Origin: Astyanax mexicanus
Taxonomy: Eukaryota; Chordata; Actinopteri; Characiformes; Acestrorhamphidae
DNA length: 64,000 nucleotides
NCBI RefSeq assembly: GCF_023375975.1
Contig: NC_064416.1
Span: 26,009,001-26,073,000, forward strand
Direction: 5' to 3'
Shown: piece after piece, positions 1 to 10,345 of the stretch
Position numbering within the stretch: position 1 is the first letter of the stretch
Layout: each line of letters starts with the position of its first letter
The notes under the pieces: generated by a model
The model's input: the letters and a program-made list of their open reading frames with translations, nothing else
What the model was told of the DNA's origin: nothing
Databases searched by the model: none
Program-made: the position numbers and the translations under genes

Positions 1-1449
1 CAACAGTATTGGTTGAAATTGGTGACTAAATTTTGCTTCTTGAGTTTCCACTTGCACTATAAGATATAAGATTGTTATTATTGAATTAGTCTTAAATAAA
101 TCATATATATTTATACACATCTTAGACAATGTCCACATTACCACAAAATGTTCACATGTTGGCCCTAATGTGACACAGATCTGAATTAGATATGTGTTCC
201 TAGATCAGATACCTATTCAGTCCATTTCATAGGTGTATCAGTGTTAACCATAATGTGTGCCGTTTTTAATAAAATATTGTTTTTTATTACAGACAAACAC
301 AGGTTATTTACCATTTGTAATGTAAATCATCAACCAATCTGAACAATAAATCTGAATTGATCAACGTAGCTTGTAATGTAAACATAGTGCAAATCTGCTT
401 TATTTCCTCATAAAGACTTCAGGTGCTATCTGTTTCCTGAAAGGACATTGTCTTTCACTGCTGATATTAATGTTTTTAAAATTAGATTAAATGAATAAAT
501 CTGATCTGATCCTATATCACTTCTACTATGTAACATCACACTCTCACTGTGTTCCTCATGTTGGGGAATAGATGGTTAGTAGAGTGTTTGGGTGATTTAA
601 GTATTAAATGATTATGCTCATTATGATGCTCATTTTAATCACATGCTTCATTTAAACACTGCTGACTCTAAAGATGATACTTAATGTTTCAATATCAGTA
701 TAATAACTAGATTAAAATAATTGCCCTCTCTAGTTTTTACTCTTGATATGTATTCTGCTGATCACAAACACTTCTAATTGACTACATTTGTAGTAAGTTG
801 ACATTTTTGCAAATGTATTTTTTTGCCAAATCTATTAGTCTCAGACCTGCTTGTGTGTTTTATTATTCATGTGGACTAGTTAAAGTGATCTCATTTAAAC
901 CTTTATTGTATTTGTCTAAACCTGTAATCATGTCCTTTTCAATCTACAAATCTAGATTTCTTTATTACTAATTATGTAGCTGTAATAAATAACTTTTAAA
1001 ATCTCACTAATGAAATCAACACTTTAGATTTGTATACGGCAATCTATATACCATCATGTCTGTAAAAATGTAAAAAGTGACATACTTTTTGTAATGTTGT
1101 CTCTATACACCACCCCAGTGGCTCTAAAATTAAGCTGTCAAGCTTTAATTTCAAGTAACAGACCTTTAGCCTTTCAGCTTTAATTCAAGACATTGAATAC
1201 ATCTTTGGGCCCGGACTTATATGAACAATGTCCCTTTTATTCACTGGCTCAAATGTAATTGAAGAAATGACTGATAAGCAGTTTCATGGCCAAGTGTGGC
1301 TTCGTTCCCTCATTATTTCATAAAAGGCCAGGCAACACAACTCAAGAGAGGAAATTCACCATTTAGTGATATCCATGGGTTTTATCCAGCTATTAATAAT
1401 AAAATATTTATATTTATGCATAATTGATTCTATTCATCATGCAGCCATC

Positions 1450-1616
1450 ATGCTCTCTTTGGGTGGGTAGATGGCGCTCTCTCTCCATCACATCTAGTGT
1501 GATGCTGGTCAGCACATGCATCTGTGAGCTGATGTATCGGAACTGGAGATCTGATTCTTTTCTCAAATTCAGCCACTTAGTGATGCTAAATTAGTGTCAG
1601 TTCAAAAAAGGTGTGG
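1450..1616 (+). repeat. Truncated tRNA-derived SINE body
   Basis: The sequence from CTCTCTTTGGGTGGGTAGATGG to AAAAAGGTGTGGTG matches the body of the SINE copy at 10525-10940 (read on minus) but lacks the tRNA-like head. It abuts the next copy directly. Confidence 0.55.
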
Positions 1617-1850
1617 TGAGGGGCTCCCAGTGGTCCAGTGGGCTAAACGCTGCCATTATGATCAGGAGATCACCGGTTCGAATCCTGTTCATGTAGCTTG
1701 CCATCAGCTACCAGAGCCCTGAGAGAGCACAATTGGCATCTGTGAGCTGATGTATCTGAGCCGAGTCGTTGCATTTTCCTCCGAGTACACTGTGATGCTA
1801 CTTAGCAATGCTGCATCTGCAGCAGTTCAAAACTGTAGAAATGTAATGCA
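1617..1850 (+). repeat. tRNA-derived SINE with intact box B
   Basis: The head reads like a tRNA: an A-box-like AGTGGTCCAGTGGGCTAAACG and a perfect pol III B box GGTTCGAATCC at 1675-1685. The body (CATGTAGCTTGCCATCAGC, then GAGAGAGCACAATTGG) recurs at 10525-10940 on minus and at 40336-40630. It cannot fold as a functional tRNA, so I call it a SINE, not a tRNA gene. Confidence 0.65.
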
Positions 1851-1981
1851 ATAATATACTTTAAGTTTTTCAATGAAAACTGAATAATTGCGTCACTGTC
1901 CAAATACATACAGACATATAGTTTTTAAAACTGTTGCAAATGTGTAATTACCTTATGTAACTTTCTTATGGCCCTTCTCAG

Positions 1982-2086
1982 AGCTGAAAGCTGCATTACC
2001 ACGGCTGCAGAGGTCACCGGTGCGGAAGCGGGTGAACCTGGGGGAGCTGGAGCCCTGCTCAGAGGATTTACCCGAGAGTGAAGAAG
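1982..2086 (+). CDS. Penultimate coding exon of the unrecognised left-end gene
   Basis: 105 nt: two bases completing a codon, 34 full codons, one trailing base. The acceptor is CTTCTCAG and the donor is GTGAGC after GAAG. It codes a basic RSPVRKRV stretch then NLGELEP and an acidic end. The GC-rich third positions contrast with the AT-rich flanks, which supports coding. Confidence 0.6.
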
Positions 2087-4980
2087 GTGAGCTGAGGAAG
2101 AGGAGGAAGAGATTAGTGCAGTGAAGTGTGTCCTCCACAATTAACACAGGGAGCACGATGAAGAGTTAATGAATTACAATACAGTGTTCAGGTAGAAATA
2201 ACAGAAGCTTCACAGTAATGTGATTAACATAAACATAGCCTATATGTTCAAGGTTATGGAGACACCTCCTTTAATTAGTGAATTCATCCTCTCTGAGGTG
2301 CTCCCACTGCTGACATAAGCATTTAGCTACACACACACATACACACACTAATTGTACAGTATAATTTACATAGATAAAGTACTATCAATAGAAAAGGACA
2401 CCAAGGGAAGCAGCAGAATATGAACCTAAGGCCTCCATGCTTAATACTAATCATTGGTTTTGTCAAAACTGCTTCTGTATCAGCTGCTCAGGTTCTTAGA
2501 CAGTGCACATTTAAGTGCACATAGAAACTCTGTTTCTTTTGGGGGTTTTTTGTTTTGGAGCAAAATTTTGGACCATGTTGTGCATTGCCAAGTTACAAAT
2601 AGGAAAGTTTAATAGAACACCACCTCAAGTCAGATTTCCTACTCTGAGATTTCGAGATTGCCCCACCACACATCAACAGTAGTATTATGCAGTTTAATAT
2701 GTTTATCTATTTGTCTTAAATTGAATTACTCTAACTTCTATCTGTGAGTGTTTGGAGTTATTGGATGTGCAAAATATTGTAGAATGTATTATCAGCTGAT
2801 ATTGCTAACAATTCTAACCTGGTACAGTGCTAACAATCACAACCCACAACATAAAAACAGGACAGTTCTATCTGTATTCACCATAAAACACTAGAAAAGA
2901 TACTGAAACCAGTTGTGGTAAACTCAAAAGTATGTTTTTAGAAACATTTTAAATAGTGTTAAATCATGTTAATTTTAAATTAGACTTGTGACTTCATTCC
3001 CAGCTTAGCATTGAGTTGTGGACAGTGGAGTTGTGTTTTTACAAGTGATGCAGCTTCACTCAGTACCTGTAGAATAAGCTAAAGCACTGTGACTCAGAAA
3101 AAAAATCATCCAACTTTAGAACCTGACCTTAATGATTATTGATCTTTTGGCTGAATACAAGCAAAAGCTCATAGAAACGTTTCAATATCTAATGTAAACC
3201 CCAAAAAAAGAAAAGCAGAAAAGTTCAAACTCCCAATTAATACTCTTGCTTTTAGAAGAAATGTTGTCTAATGTACAGGTGTCCTCAAACTTTTGGATAT
3301 ATAGTGTACTTTTTATCAGCTCAGCTAAATGATTCAGGTTCTGTGGTTCAAACACAATGGCCTGTGGCTTTATTGGGTGTTTATGAGAATCCTAACTCAT
3401 TTGCTGCTGATGAGAATTGTAATATTCACCGCCTGTCAGCCTCCATACTTTCAACCTAACTGTCATGCGGATCAGATTACCTGCAGCGCAATCTGGACAA
3501 ACGTCTTCAATTACACGCTCACTGAGGGGGTGGGGTTAATGATCACCTAGCAAAATGTGTTGTAGGGTATCTATATCAGGCAATTAAAGAAATAGTTTGA
3601 AATAAATAAAGATTATAATTTTCACTTTACCTTTCACCTTTATTTTGCACTAAAGCTACAAAGCTAATGTAGTTAAGAATTACTGGAGGCCTATATTCAC
3701 CAATTAGCAGCCTACAAACTGCAATTCTAAATCATCACACACTGTTCTTCAAACCATGACATGCTGTATTCTATCATCTGAAAAAACTTGATTACATGAT
3801 TTATGCACTCAGCCTTGTAAAACTAGATACAAACAATACAGTAATAAAAGCAGTAATAAAGCAGTTGAAGCCTACAGCTCTGAAAAAAAAATAAAGACAC
3901 CACTTCAGTTTCTGAATCAGTTTATCTGATTTTGCTATTTATAAGTTTATGTTTGAGTAAAATGAACATTGTTTTATTCTATAAACTACAATCAACATTT
4001 TTCCAAAATTCCAAATCAAAATATTGTCATTTGCAGAAAATGAGAAATGGCTGAAATAACAAAAAGATGCATAACTTTCAGACCTTAAACAATGCAAAGA
4101 AAACAAGTTCATATTCATAAAGTAATCCTGGTTTTAATCACAGTTTTTCATGCACCTTGGCATGTTTTTCTCCACCAGTCTTACACACTGCTTTTGGATA
4201 ACTTTATGCCAATCCTGGTCTAAAAATTCAAGCAGTTCAGCTTGGTTTGGTGGCTTGCGATCGTCCATCTTCTACCTTGATTATATTCCAGAGGTTTTCA
4301 ATTGGGTAAAATCAAAGAAACTCATCATTTTAAATGGTCTCTTATTTTTTCCAGATCTGTATTTGTTTATACTTATGTCGATTATTATTGAATGTTTAAA
4401 TATTAAATTCAGACCTCATGTAAGAAAGTTTGTTTGGGACTGCTTAACGACTGAACACGGTTTAAGACGAGCGTGTGGTTATATAGGCTTTGTTCACATG
4501 ACAGGCCTCATTGTTCAAGTGAAAATTTTGGTTCTTAGTTTTAGTCTTAGATCCAGTCTATTTGATTTGTTGATTTACCATATGCATGGTCTAAACTCTT
4601 TTTCATTTCCCTTTTTCAGAAGAAGCAATATTTTGCTTTTACAGTGTAGTTGATGTTTAACTTTAGCTTAGTTTATGTGCAACACTCATTGAATTTTCAC
4701 TAGCTTGTGCTTTCCTTTTACTTCACTCAAAGCTAAGACTGATGGAAGGGGAGATCACACTGAACAGGCCGGTGAAACAGACAGCACCGCGGTCAGCGAG
4801 AGCCCAGCAGAAGCCACTGGGAGCACGACCAGGGCAGGGGCTGAAACTGGACCTGAAGAAGAGGACAGCAAGCAGGAGCGGGACGAGATGACATCAGATC
4901 AAGATCAGCAGCACACAGCGCAGGGAGAAACATCAGACCAAAGAACTGAAACCCCCTCACCTGAGACAAACATGGACTGA
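1982..4980 (+). CDS. C-terminal part of an unrecognised gene (two last coding exons)
   Basis: Two exons join in frame. Exon 1982-2086 follows a pyrimidine-rich tract ending in CAG and is followed by GTGAGC; exon 4733-4980 follows a TTTTACTTC..AAAG acceptor and ends in TGA. The junction is phase 1: the final G of the first exon plus CT makes GCT (Ala). Visible product: about 117 residues. The first 34 are basic and leucine-rich, with the motif RSPVRKRVNLGELEP followed by an acidic SEDLPESEE run. The last 82 are almost only E, D, T, S, G, Q and A, ending ETPSPETNMD, so probably disordered. I do not recognise the family, and the start lies left of the window. The gene is tail-to-tail with tmem170a. 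Exon structure is inferred from frame and splice consensus; no homologue supports it. Confidence 0.6.
3265..3305. repeat. Tc1-type terminal fragment
   Basis: The end of this stretch (CAAACTTTTGGATATATAGTGTA) closely resembles the terminal repeat of old fish Tc1 elements. No transposase or partner terminus was found nearby, so this is a fossil end. Confidence 0.3.
3873..4361. mobile_element. Tc1-like non-autonomous element (MITE), copy A
   Basis: About 489 bp bounded by TACAGCTCTG at the left and CCAGATCTGTA at the right, an imperfect terminal inverted repeat of about 30 bp with TA ends, as in Tc1/mariner. Copies B (32081), C (38841) and D (15470) share the interior, including CTTATGCCA..CCTGGT and GATTATATTCCAGAGG. 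There is no transposase. A 167-codon open frame across the right half and beyond is incidental. Confidence 0.7.
4733..4980 (+). CDS. Last coding exon of the unrecognised left-end gene
   Basis: 248 nt (2 + 82 codons including the stop). The frame is set by the phase-1 donor at 2086. The product is an acidic, hydrophilic tail rich in E, T, S and Q with no hydrophobic segment. GC content is clearly higher than in the DNA on either side. The TGA is at 4978-4980. Confidence 0.6.
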
Positions 4981-5286
4981 CCCCCTGCGCGCAATCTATT
5001 TTCTATCATGTCTACCTTTGCCTTGCACGTCAGATTATGTACAAAAGAATGAATTATGAACAAATGCGTTTTAAAAAAACAAAAGAGAGAGAGCAAATCG
5101 ATACATATACTTGTTAATAATTATTAAAAAGTGAATTCTGTTGTGTCATCAAGAGTGAGGCTGTTTTTTTTACATTTTGAACAGAGGTAGGTTTTGACTG
5201 GGTGCTGCAGGAAGTGGATATGTCACACAGCGCTGGTCTCTGACTGAAAGGAGTTTGGGGTGTTAACTCCCACCTCTCCAAATAAA
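4981..5286 (+). terminator. 3' UTR and poly(A) signal of the left-end gene
   Basis: The canonical AATAAA at 5281-5286 lies 300 bp after the stop codon and is followed by a GT-rich stretch (TATGGGTTGTGTCTG), as expected at a cleavage site. No other AATAAA lies between the stop and this one. Confidence 0.5.
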
Positions 5287-5642
5287 AAAGTATATGGGTT
5301 GTGTCTGAAATGCTAGAAATGTTGACTTGCTGCCTTTCTGGCTACTCTAGCTTTGTTTGAATAGAGTGCCATGATAAAAGTCTCTGTACTCAAATCAGGC
5401 AACAATACATCCTGATGTTGTCAATGTATGGAACGGTCCCTGCTATATATGAGGGTTCAGCTATGTTGTCTTTGTCTATTTGTATTTTTGCCCAGTTAAA
5501 AACCAAAGGCTAGTTTACTAAACTTCATTTTAGACATTACTGGGTGTCTCCTTGTCTCTTGATACTGTCTGAATGGCCAGCATTTCTAACATTTAAGACA
5601 CAGCTATGGTAAGTGAGTTAGCTGTGTTAGGTTATGGCTATA

Positions 5643-5750
5643 TGCTTGGGGTAGTGCTGACTCAGTGGTTAGAACACCAGGTTATTGATTACAGGGTTAT
5701 GGGTTTGATATCCAGATTTGACCAGCTGCCACTGTTGGGGCCAGAGGCGA
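5643..5750 (+). repeat. Second tRNA-derived SINE family, head fragment
   Basis: GGGTAGTGCTGACTCAGTGGTTAG is A-box-like, GGGTTTGATATCC at 5701-5713 is a decayed B box, and GCTGCCACTGTTGGGG follows. This arrangement is common to fish tRNA-derived SINEs. It differs from the family at 1617. Confidence 0.5.
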
Positions 5751-6099
5751 TTCTAGGATCTGAGTTTTAGGGGTCCTGAGCACCCAACAAACCTAGCTCC
5801 ACTAACCTCCCTTAAACTATTAAACTATTGACTATAGATAAAATAGAGGAGTTCACAGGAGAAGGGTGATTGTGTCATATCAGAAGAAATAGAATCATTT
5901 AAATTTAAATCAGACACACAAACTATTCAAGTACACAGTGTGACAGTACTTTCAACAATTTTAACATCTTTCCAGCAGATAAGATGATAAAACTGTTGAG
6001 TGCATATTTTTACATATTTTTTATCAACATTTATTTTTGATAAATTAGCTGTGAGAATTATCTGATACACATACAGACAAATCTTAGTCTAAGTATGTG

Positions 6100-6240
6100 T
6101 CTGCCTCTAGGATGTGAGTGTGGGAGTGAATAGGTATATGTGGTAACCTGTGATGGACTGACACTGGCCTTCACTCTATAACTTCAGGTCAGATCTGGAT
6201 GCACCGTGATCCTGACCAGAAGGCAGCATTAAAGTTTCTG
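6100..6240 (+). repeat. Degenerate SINE tail
   Basis: CCTGTGATGGACTGACACTGGCC followed by CAGATCTGGATGCACC..GATCCTGACCAGAAGG resembles the 3' part of a widespread fish SINE. It is strongly diverged. Confidence 0.35.
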
Positions 6241-7041
6241 AAAGCTCCCTAGATGGGCAGTTTATTTTTTACTGATAGCAAATTGTACATTTTGGATGGC
6301 AAAATGGCTGCCTTGACTCTTGACTTTAAGACTACATTTCCCAACGTGACTGGCTGCTGTGGAAGAGAACAGGCATTTGTATTGAAATGGGTGTGAATGT
6401 GTTGGTGTATCTGCATTTGCTTTGGCAGGTTTCCACACAAGGACCCAAAAGTACCCTCTGCTGGATAGAGTGAAAACTGCACGTATAAGTCTTTTTTTCC
6501 CCATAAAATGCATGCTGCTGTGTGGCTGCATTATTTGCTACAGGATTCATAATCATACAGCATTTAATTTAAAAGCCCTTTAATGACATATGTGACCCAC
6601 TGGAAGGGCTGATATCTCAGATATAAACACTTACACAGATGAACAAACCTGTATAAAAATCTGTGACCTTAGAAAAAATGAGAAACAGATAGAAAGGGCG
6701 TGGCTGTTTTAACAGCTGAACAGTGACAAAAAAAATACAAAACAAAAAATGCTCTCATCGTAACAATCTTATAATGACCTCATCAGCTCATATTAGACTA
6801 TAATGACACATTTAGACTCTTTTTTTATTTCTGTGTGTTCTGCTCTTCTTCAGAATGGTGTAATATTACTAATCATTCTATGTGTACACTTGTGGTACAT
6901 TAGAACATGCAATGTACATCCACTGTCTTATATAAAAGAACAGTGGCCATTGTCATTTTAATATCTCAGCCTGCCAGAGGCAAAGCTGAACACGGCCTGC
7001 CCCCCTGTGATCGGAAGAGCCCACACGCTTTTGAGTCATCA

Positions 7042-7085
7042 GTGTGTGTGCACATATATATATACACACACACACGCACACACAC
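7042..7085. repeat. Alternating (GT)n-(TA)n-(CA)n tract
   Basis: A run of GTGTGTG, CACATATATATATA and CACACACACGCACACAC makes an alternating purine-pyrimidine, partly self-complementary stretch of about 44 bp. Confidence 0.8.
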
Positions 7086-8073
7086 TCCCCAGTAACACCA
7101 CGTTACTCCCCTGACTAGGCAGTGAGCCGTGCTACTGCAGATTTGGCTGGTGGAGGCAGTGAGAGCGCAGGAGAGCCATCTGTGAGTGTGTGGAGAGATG
7201 AATAGGGAGGGAGGAGAGGGAGGATTAAGCCAGGAGAAAGCAGAGGAAGCTCCACCGGAGCTAAAGAAGGTGTGAAGAAGGCCAGTCCACTGTTTGTGAT
7301 TAAAAACAGAAAGCATCTCATTCAAGCCTCTTCTTTTTTAAGAGTTCAGATACACTGCCTGAGCTTTCATTCTCATCCATTGGACTGGTGCAGCTCAGAT
7401 ACTAGTCACATGAAGTGACCAAGTGTAAACAAGATCTTGGTTTAGATTAAAGGGCTGCAATGCAAATGAAGAGGGTTTATTATTTGTCTGAATATACAAA
7501 ACCAATAAATATATGAGTGGTCTTATAAAAAATACAGTACTTCCTAAAGGAAAGCACTGGCATGCTCAGCAACACTAAATACCTAGTGGATAAATGTGGA
7601 AGTTTTTGGTTTTAAATAATAAATAATGCAAAAATTACATCATCTACTCAGGTCAAAAACACTGGAGGAGGCATAGTCTACATTAGAGACACACTTCCAT
7701 TAATTTTTATACAAAGGTTTTACTCTAAGATGCTGGTAACACTCAATAAAAACAAGTTCATTTTAGACTGATAAGAAACTTTTTTTTTAACAGATTGATG
7801 CAGTACTAACTTGTGTATGAATGAAGAATGTACAGGTGCATGAACCAAAGTAACATTGCACAATCTGTCAAACATAATGGAGGTTCTGATATTTTATGGG
7901 CATGTACTGCATGGCTGCCAGTGGAACTAGTCTTAATTGATATAATGCCTAATAGAGGTAGAAGGACAAAAAAGTATTCCGCTTAATAATAGCTGTAATC
8001 CAAGAGAATAAAGTAAGATAAGAAATGATTAAAAACAACTACATGAAATAAGACCAAATATCATCTAAAACAT

Positions 8074-8079
8074 TTTATT
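8074..8079 (-). terminator. tmem170a: Candidate poly(A) signal of tmem170a
   Basis: TTTATT on plus is AATAAA on minus, 2.1 kb beyond the tmem170a stop codon. This implies a long 3' UTR, plausible for the gene. It is one of several possible signals (another is near 7476) and is not proven. Confidence 0.3.
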
Positions 8080-10214
8080 ACATGAAAATATTAACAATTG
8101 GCACTTAATGTACAGTATGAAAAATTAAACTCCCCCCCCCCCCCCCCCGAAAAAGAAAGAAAGAAAGAAAGAAAATCAATAACAAATCACATCATGTTAA
8201 ATTACTGCAATCTGTTTTCCATGAAAAGACAGTCAAGGACAAACCGAGAAGACAACGTGCAGTCACTCTATAGAAGGAGGAGAGAATTTAGAAAAATAAA
8301 TCCATTTGTGAAACTGTAAAAGACCATAGGCCCTGAATACGGAAAACATTGCTTTCAATGATTTCCACGGCTGACGACAACAGCACTGCCAACGTTCTAG
8401 CTGCAGCCAGCTTAAAGACTGAGGACTCCATTCAGAAATGATTAGCAGATTTTTCAGCAATAACAGTCCACACCATTACTGAAGCTTGGAGGGAAAAAAA
8501 AAAAAAACCTTCAGAGGCCTTGAATAAAGAGATAATGCGGCTGAAATCAAAGCCTGTTGTTTTTTAAAACAAAACTGATTGATATCTAAGAAAGAAAGAA
8601 TGCCAGGCAGTAGGAGTTAGCATTATCCTAACAGGTCCCCACCTATTTCCACTCAAACTGAGCCACGTTAGCAGTTCCTGGGTGAAGCATTAATTTCGGA
8701 TGACCACAACAGCCACTGAGCCTGCACTGAACTTGGACTGGGGAAGATGGAGAGATTATGCATTTGATTTAGCATCTATTCAGCAATACTCCAGATAAAT
8801 ACTGAATCCTCCTGAAGCTTGGTGACTGCATAGTTGCTTTAAGTGACTGCTATTCACTCCACATGCTTCTTGCTGTAGAGAAGAAGCCTTACTCTGTTTT
8901 TAAAAACTACACTACATTTAGGTGGAAAGTAGTTAGCTAAATCAATACAAATGGTTCTTGAGTTAGGTAGAGTCATTTGATTGTGGTCGCTGCGTGAAAC
9001 CTCTTTAGAACAAGATTAAATCTTACAGTATATTCAATTTACAATAGTCGTACATTAGCGTTAAGATCTCTTTGGTAAAAGGTATAAGAAATTCTATTAG
9101 GGATTTCATTGAAATCTGATACACATTCATATAGTAGGCATTAAGAACTTGAGGTTGCCTCATATGCAATCTTATGGGCATATTAATATCAAAACAACAA
9201 TATATTATTGTGTGCTGTAAATAAATAACATAGTGAAGGCCAAATGCTGAAACACAAACACAATTAACAAGTCAAAAGTAACAGGACATATGAATGTTAA
9301 AATGACATCTATTTAACTCAAGCTATTTAACTGCTGCAAAAGTCAACAGACAAGTGCTTTTTAAAGACTTAACGTTTAGCTTTAACGTTTTACCAGGATG
9401 CACTGAAAATGTAGTGTAAACAAAGCGACAATGGGAAAGTATGTAAGCAAAGCAATGTAAAGAAAAAGAAAGACAGAACTATAATAATAAAAACAAAGCC
9501 TATATCTTTTGGCCTATAAGATTAGTTTCTTTAGAAATATAAATATAAAATCTTTTTCTTCTCCACAATAAGCTGAGGAGGAGCTGGAATGGGCTTTAGT
9601 ATGTACAGACTGAAATCTATCACAAGTGCAGGCTCAAGCTAATCCTATCTGGGCCTACGACTAATCTGTGCCAAACAACGTGAATTTGGAGTACAAAATT
9701 TGTCAGGCCATCATTATCATGATCTTAATCCTCACCACCACCATTATTATTCTAATCCTTATCAGATTCACGTGAGCTCATGGCGATGATACACAAAGCT
9801 CACGCAGCAATGCTGAGCGCTGTATCATGGTTCCACGACCCTCGGTGCTGAAGATCTTTTGGCCCGCTACATCTTTCTCCTGGAATGTTCTACTTTACAC
9901 AAAGCACACGTGTGCAAGACGTGTACACAAACCACCTGTGTACAAAGGCCATCTCTAAATCATACACATGAACATAGGTGTTCAGCTATCCATCCACTTT
10001 GCCACCCACAACCTGCCATTTTGAGAGACAGAGAGAGGAAAGAGAGAGAAAAAAACACAAACATAACAAAATATCGAAACAAAAAGACCTGTGCGACACG
10101 TGTGGAAAGTAAGGCCTCCATGTTTTTGCATATGATGTCCAGGGGAACTGAACTGAGTCTTTCACGGCTCTCTTCCTTTGTGGTGGCAGCCTGGTTTGGG
10201 CCGGGGGCTCGACG
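8080..10214 (-). other. tmem170a: Probable 3' UTR of tmem170a
   Basis: There is no splice signal or coding exon between the tmem170a stop (10215-10217) and the candidate poly(A) signal at 8074. The stretch is AT-rich and free of obvious transposons, fitting a long UTR. It contains the C17/(GAAA)n tract at 8132. A plus-strand open frame at 9859-10389 runs antisense to this UTR and exon 3 and looks incidental. Confidence 0.4.
8132..8175. repeat. C17 homopolymer joined to a (GAAA)n tract
   Basis: Seventeen consecutive C residues (8132-8148) are followed directly by GAAAAAGAAAGAAAGAAAG. The two halves put a pyrimidine run and a purine run on the same strand. Confidence 0.9.
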
Positions 10215-10345
10215 CTACAGGGTGGCCAACACTCTGAGGAAGGAGATGACCAGAATAAAGAAAGATTGTCCCACTCCAAACACCAAGGCCTCCAAAGACA
10301 TCATCGTTTTTCCTGCTGCCATGTACACCCCTGCTATTGCTGCAC
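10215..10345 (-). CDS. tmem170a: tmem170a coding exon 3 and stop
   Basis: 131 nt coding residues 98-140. Acceptor CTTCTTCCAG on minus; TAG on minus at 10217-10215. It codes SAAIAGVY, a short loop and the third transmembrane segment, ending RVLATL as in mammals. Confidence 0.95.

Larger units (their letters stand above)
1..1981. other. AT-rich non-coding sequence, probably intron of the left-end gene
   Basis: No coding exon is recognisable before the acceptor at 1979-1981. The stretch probably belongs to an intron of the partial plus-strand gene, since the first visible exon begins in mid-codon. It is strongly AT-rich. The only structured parts I see are the two SINE pieces at about 1450-1850. 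The rest has no repeat or motif that I recognise. Confidence 0.5.
2087..4732 (+). other. Last intron of the left-end gene
   Basis: 2.6 kb, GTGAGC donor, AAAG acceptor. It is AT-rich. It contains a complete copy of the ~450-bp Tc1-like MITE (3873-4361) ending 371 bp before the last exon, and a 40-bp Tc1-type terminus at 3265-3305. I see nothing else. Confidence 0.5.
5287..8073. other. Intergenic region between two converging genes
   Basis: This lies between the poly(A) signal of the left-end gene and the likely 3' end of tmem170a. It holds the SINE pieces at 5643 and 6100 and an alternating purine-pyrimidine tract at 7042-7085. A purine-rich block at 7140-7290 (GGAGGGAGGAGAGGGAGG) could be a regulatory or untranslated segment, but I have no positive evidence. 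A short piece at 7405-7430 (TCACATGAAGTGACCAAGTG) recurs at 11093-11115. No coding exon is supported. Confidence 0.5.

Noticed and set aside
1617..1700. Possible tRNA gene (A and B box like sequences)
   Set aside because: The sequence does not give a cloverleaf with paired acceptor stem, and it recurs with a long non-tRNA body, so it is a SINE.
4150..4653. 167-codon open frame
   Set aside because: It begins inside MITE copy A and runs into the last intron of the left-end gene; the same MITE part elsewhere gives similar incidental frames (31869-32183, 38622-38876).
7140..7330. Purine-rich block as a possible exon
   Set aside because: It resembles an untranslated exon in composition, but no splice sites or coding frame support it.
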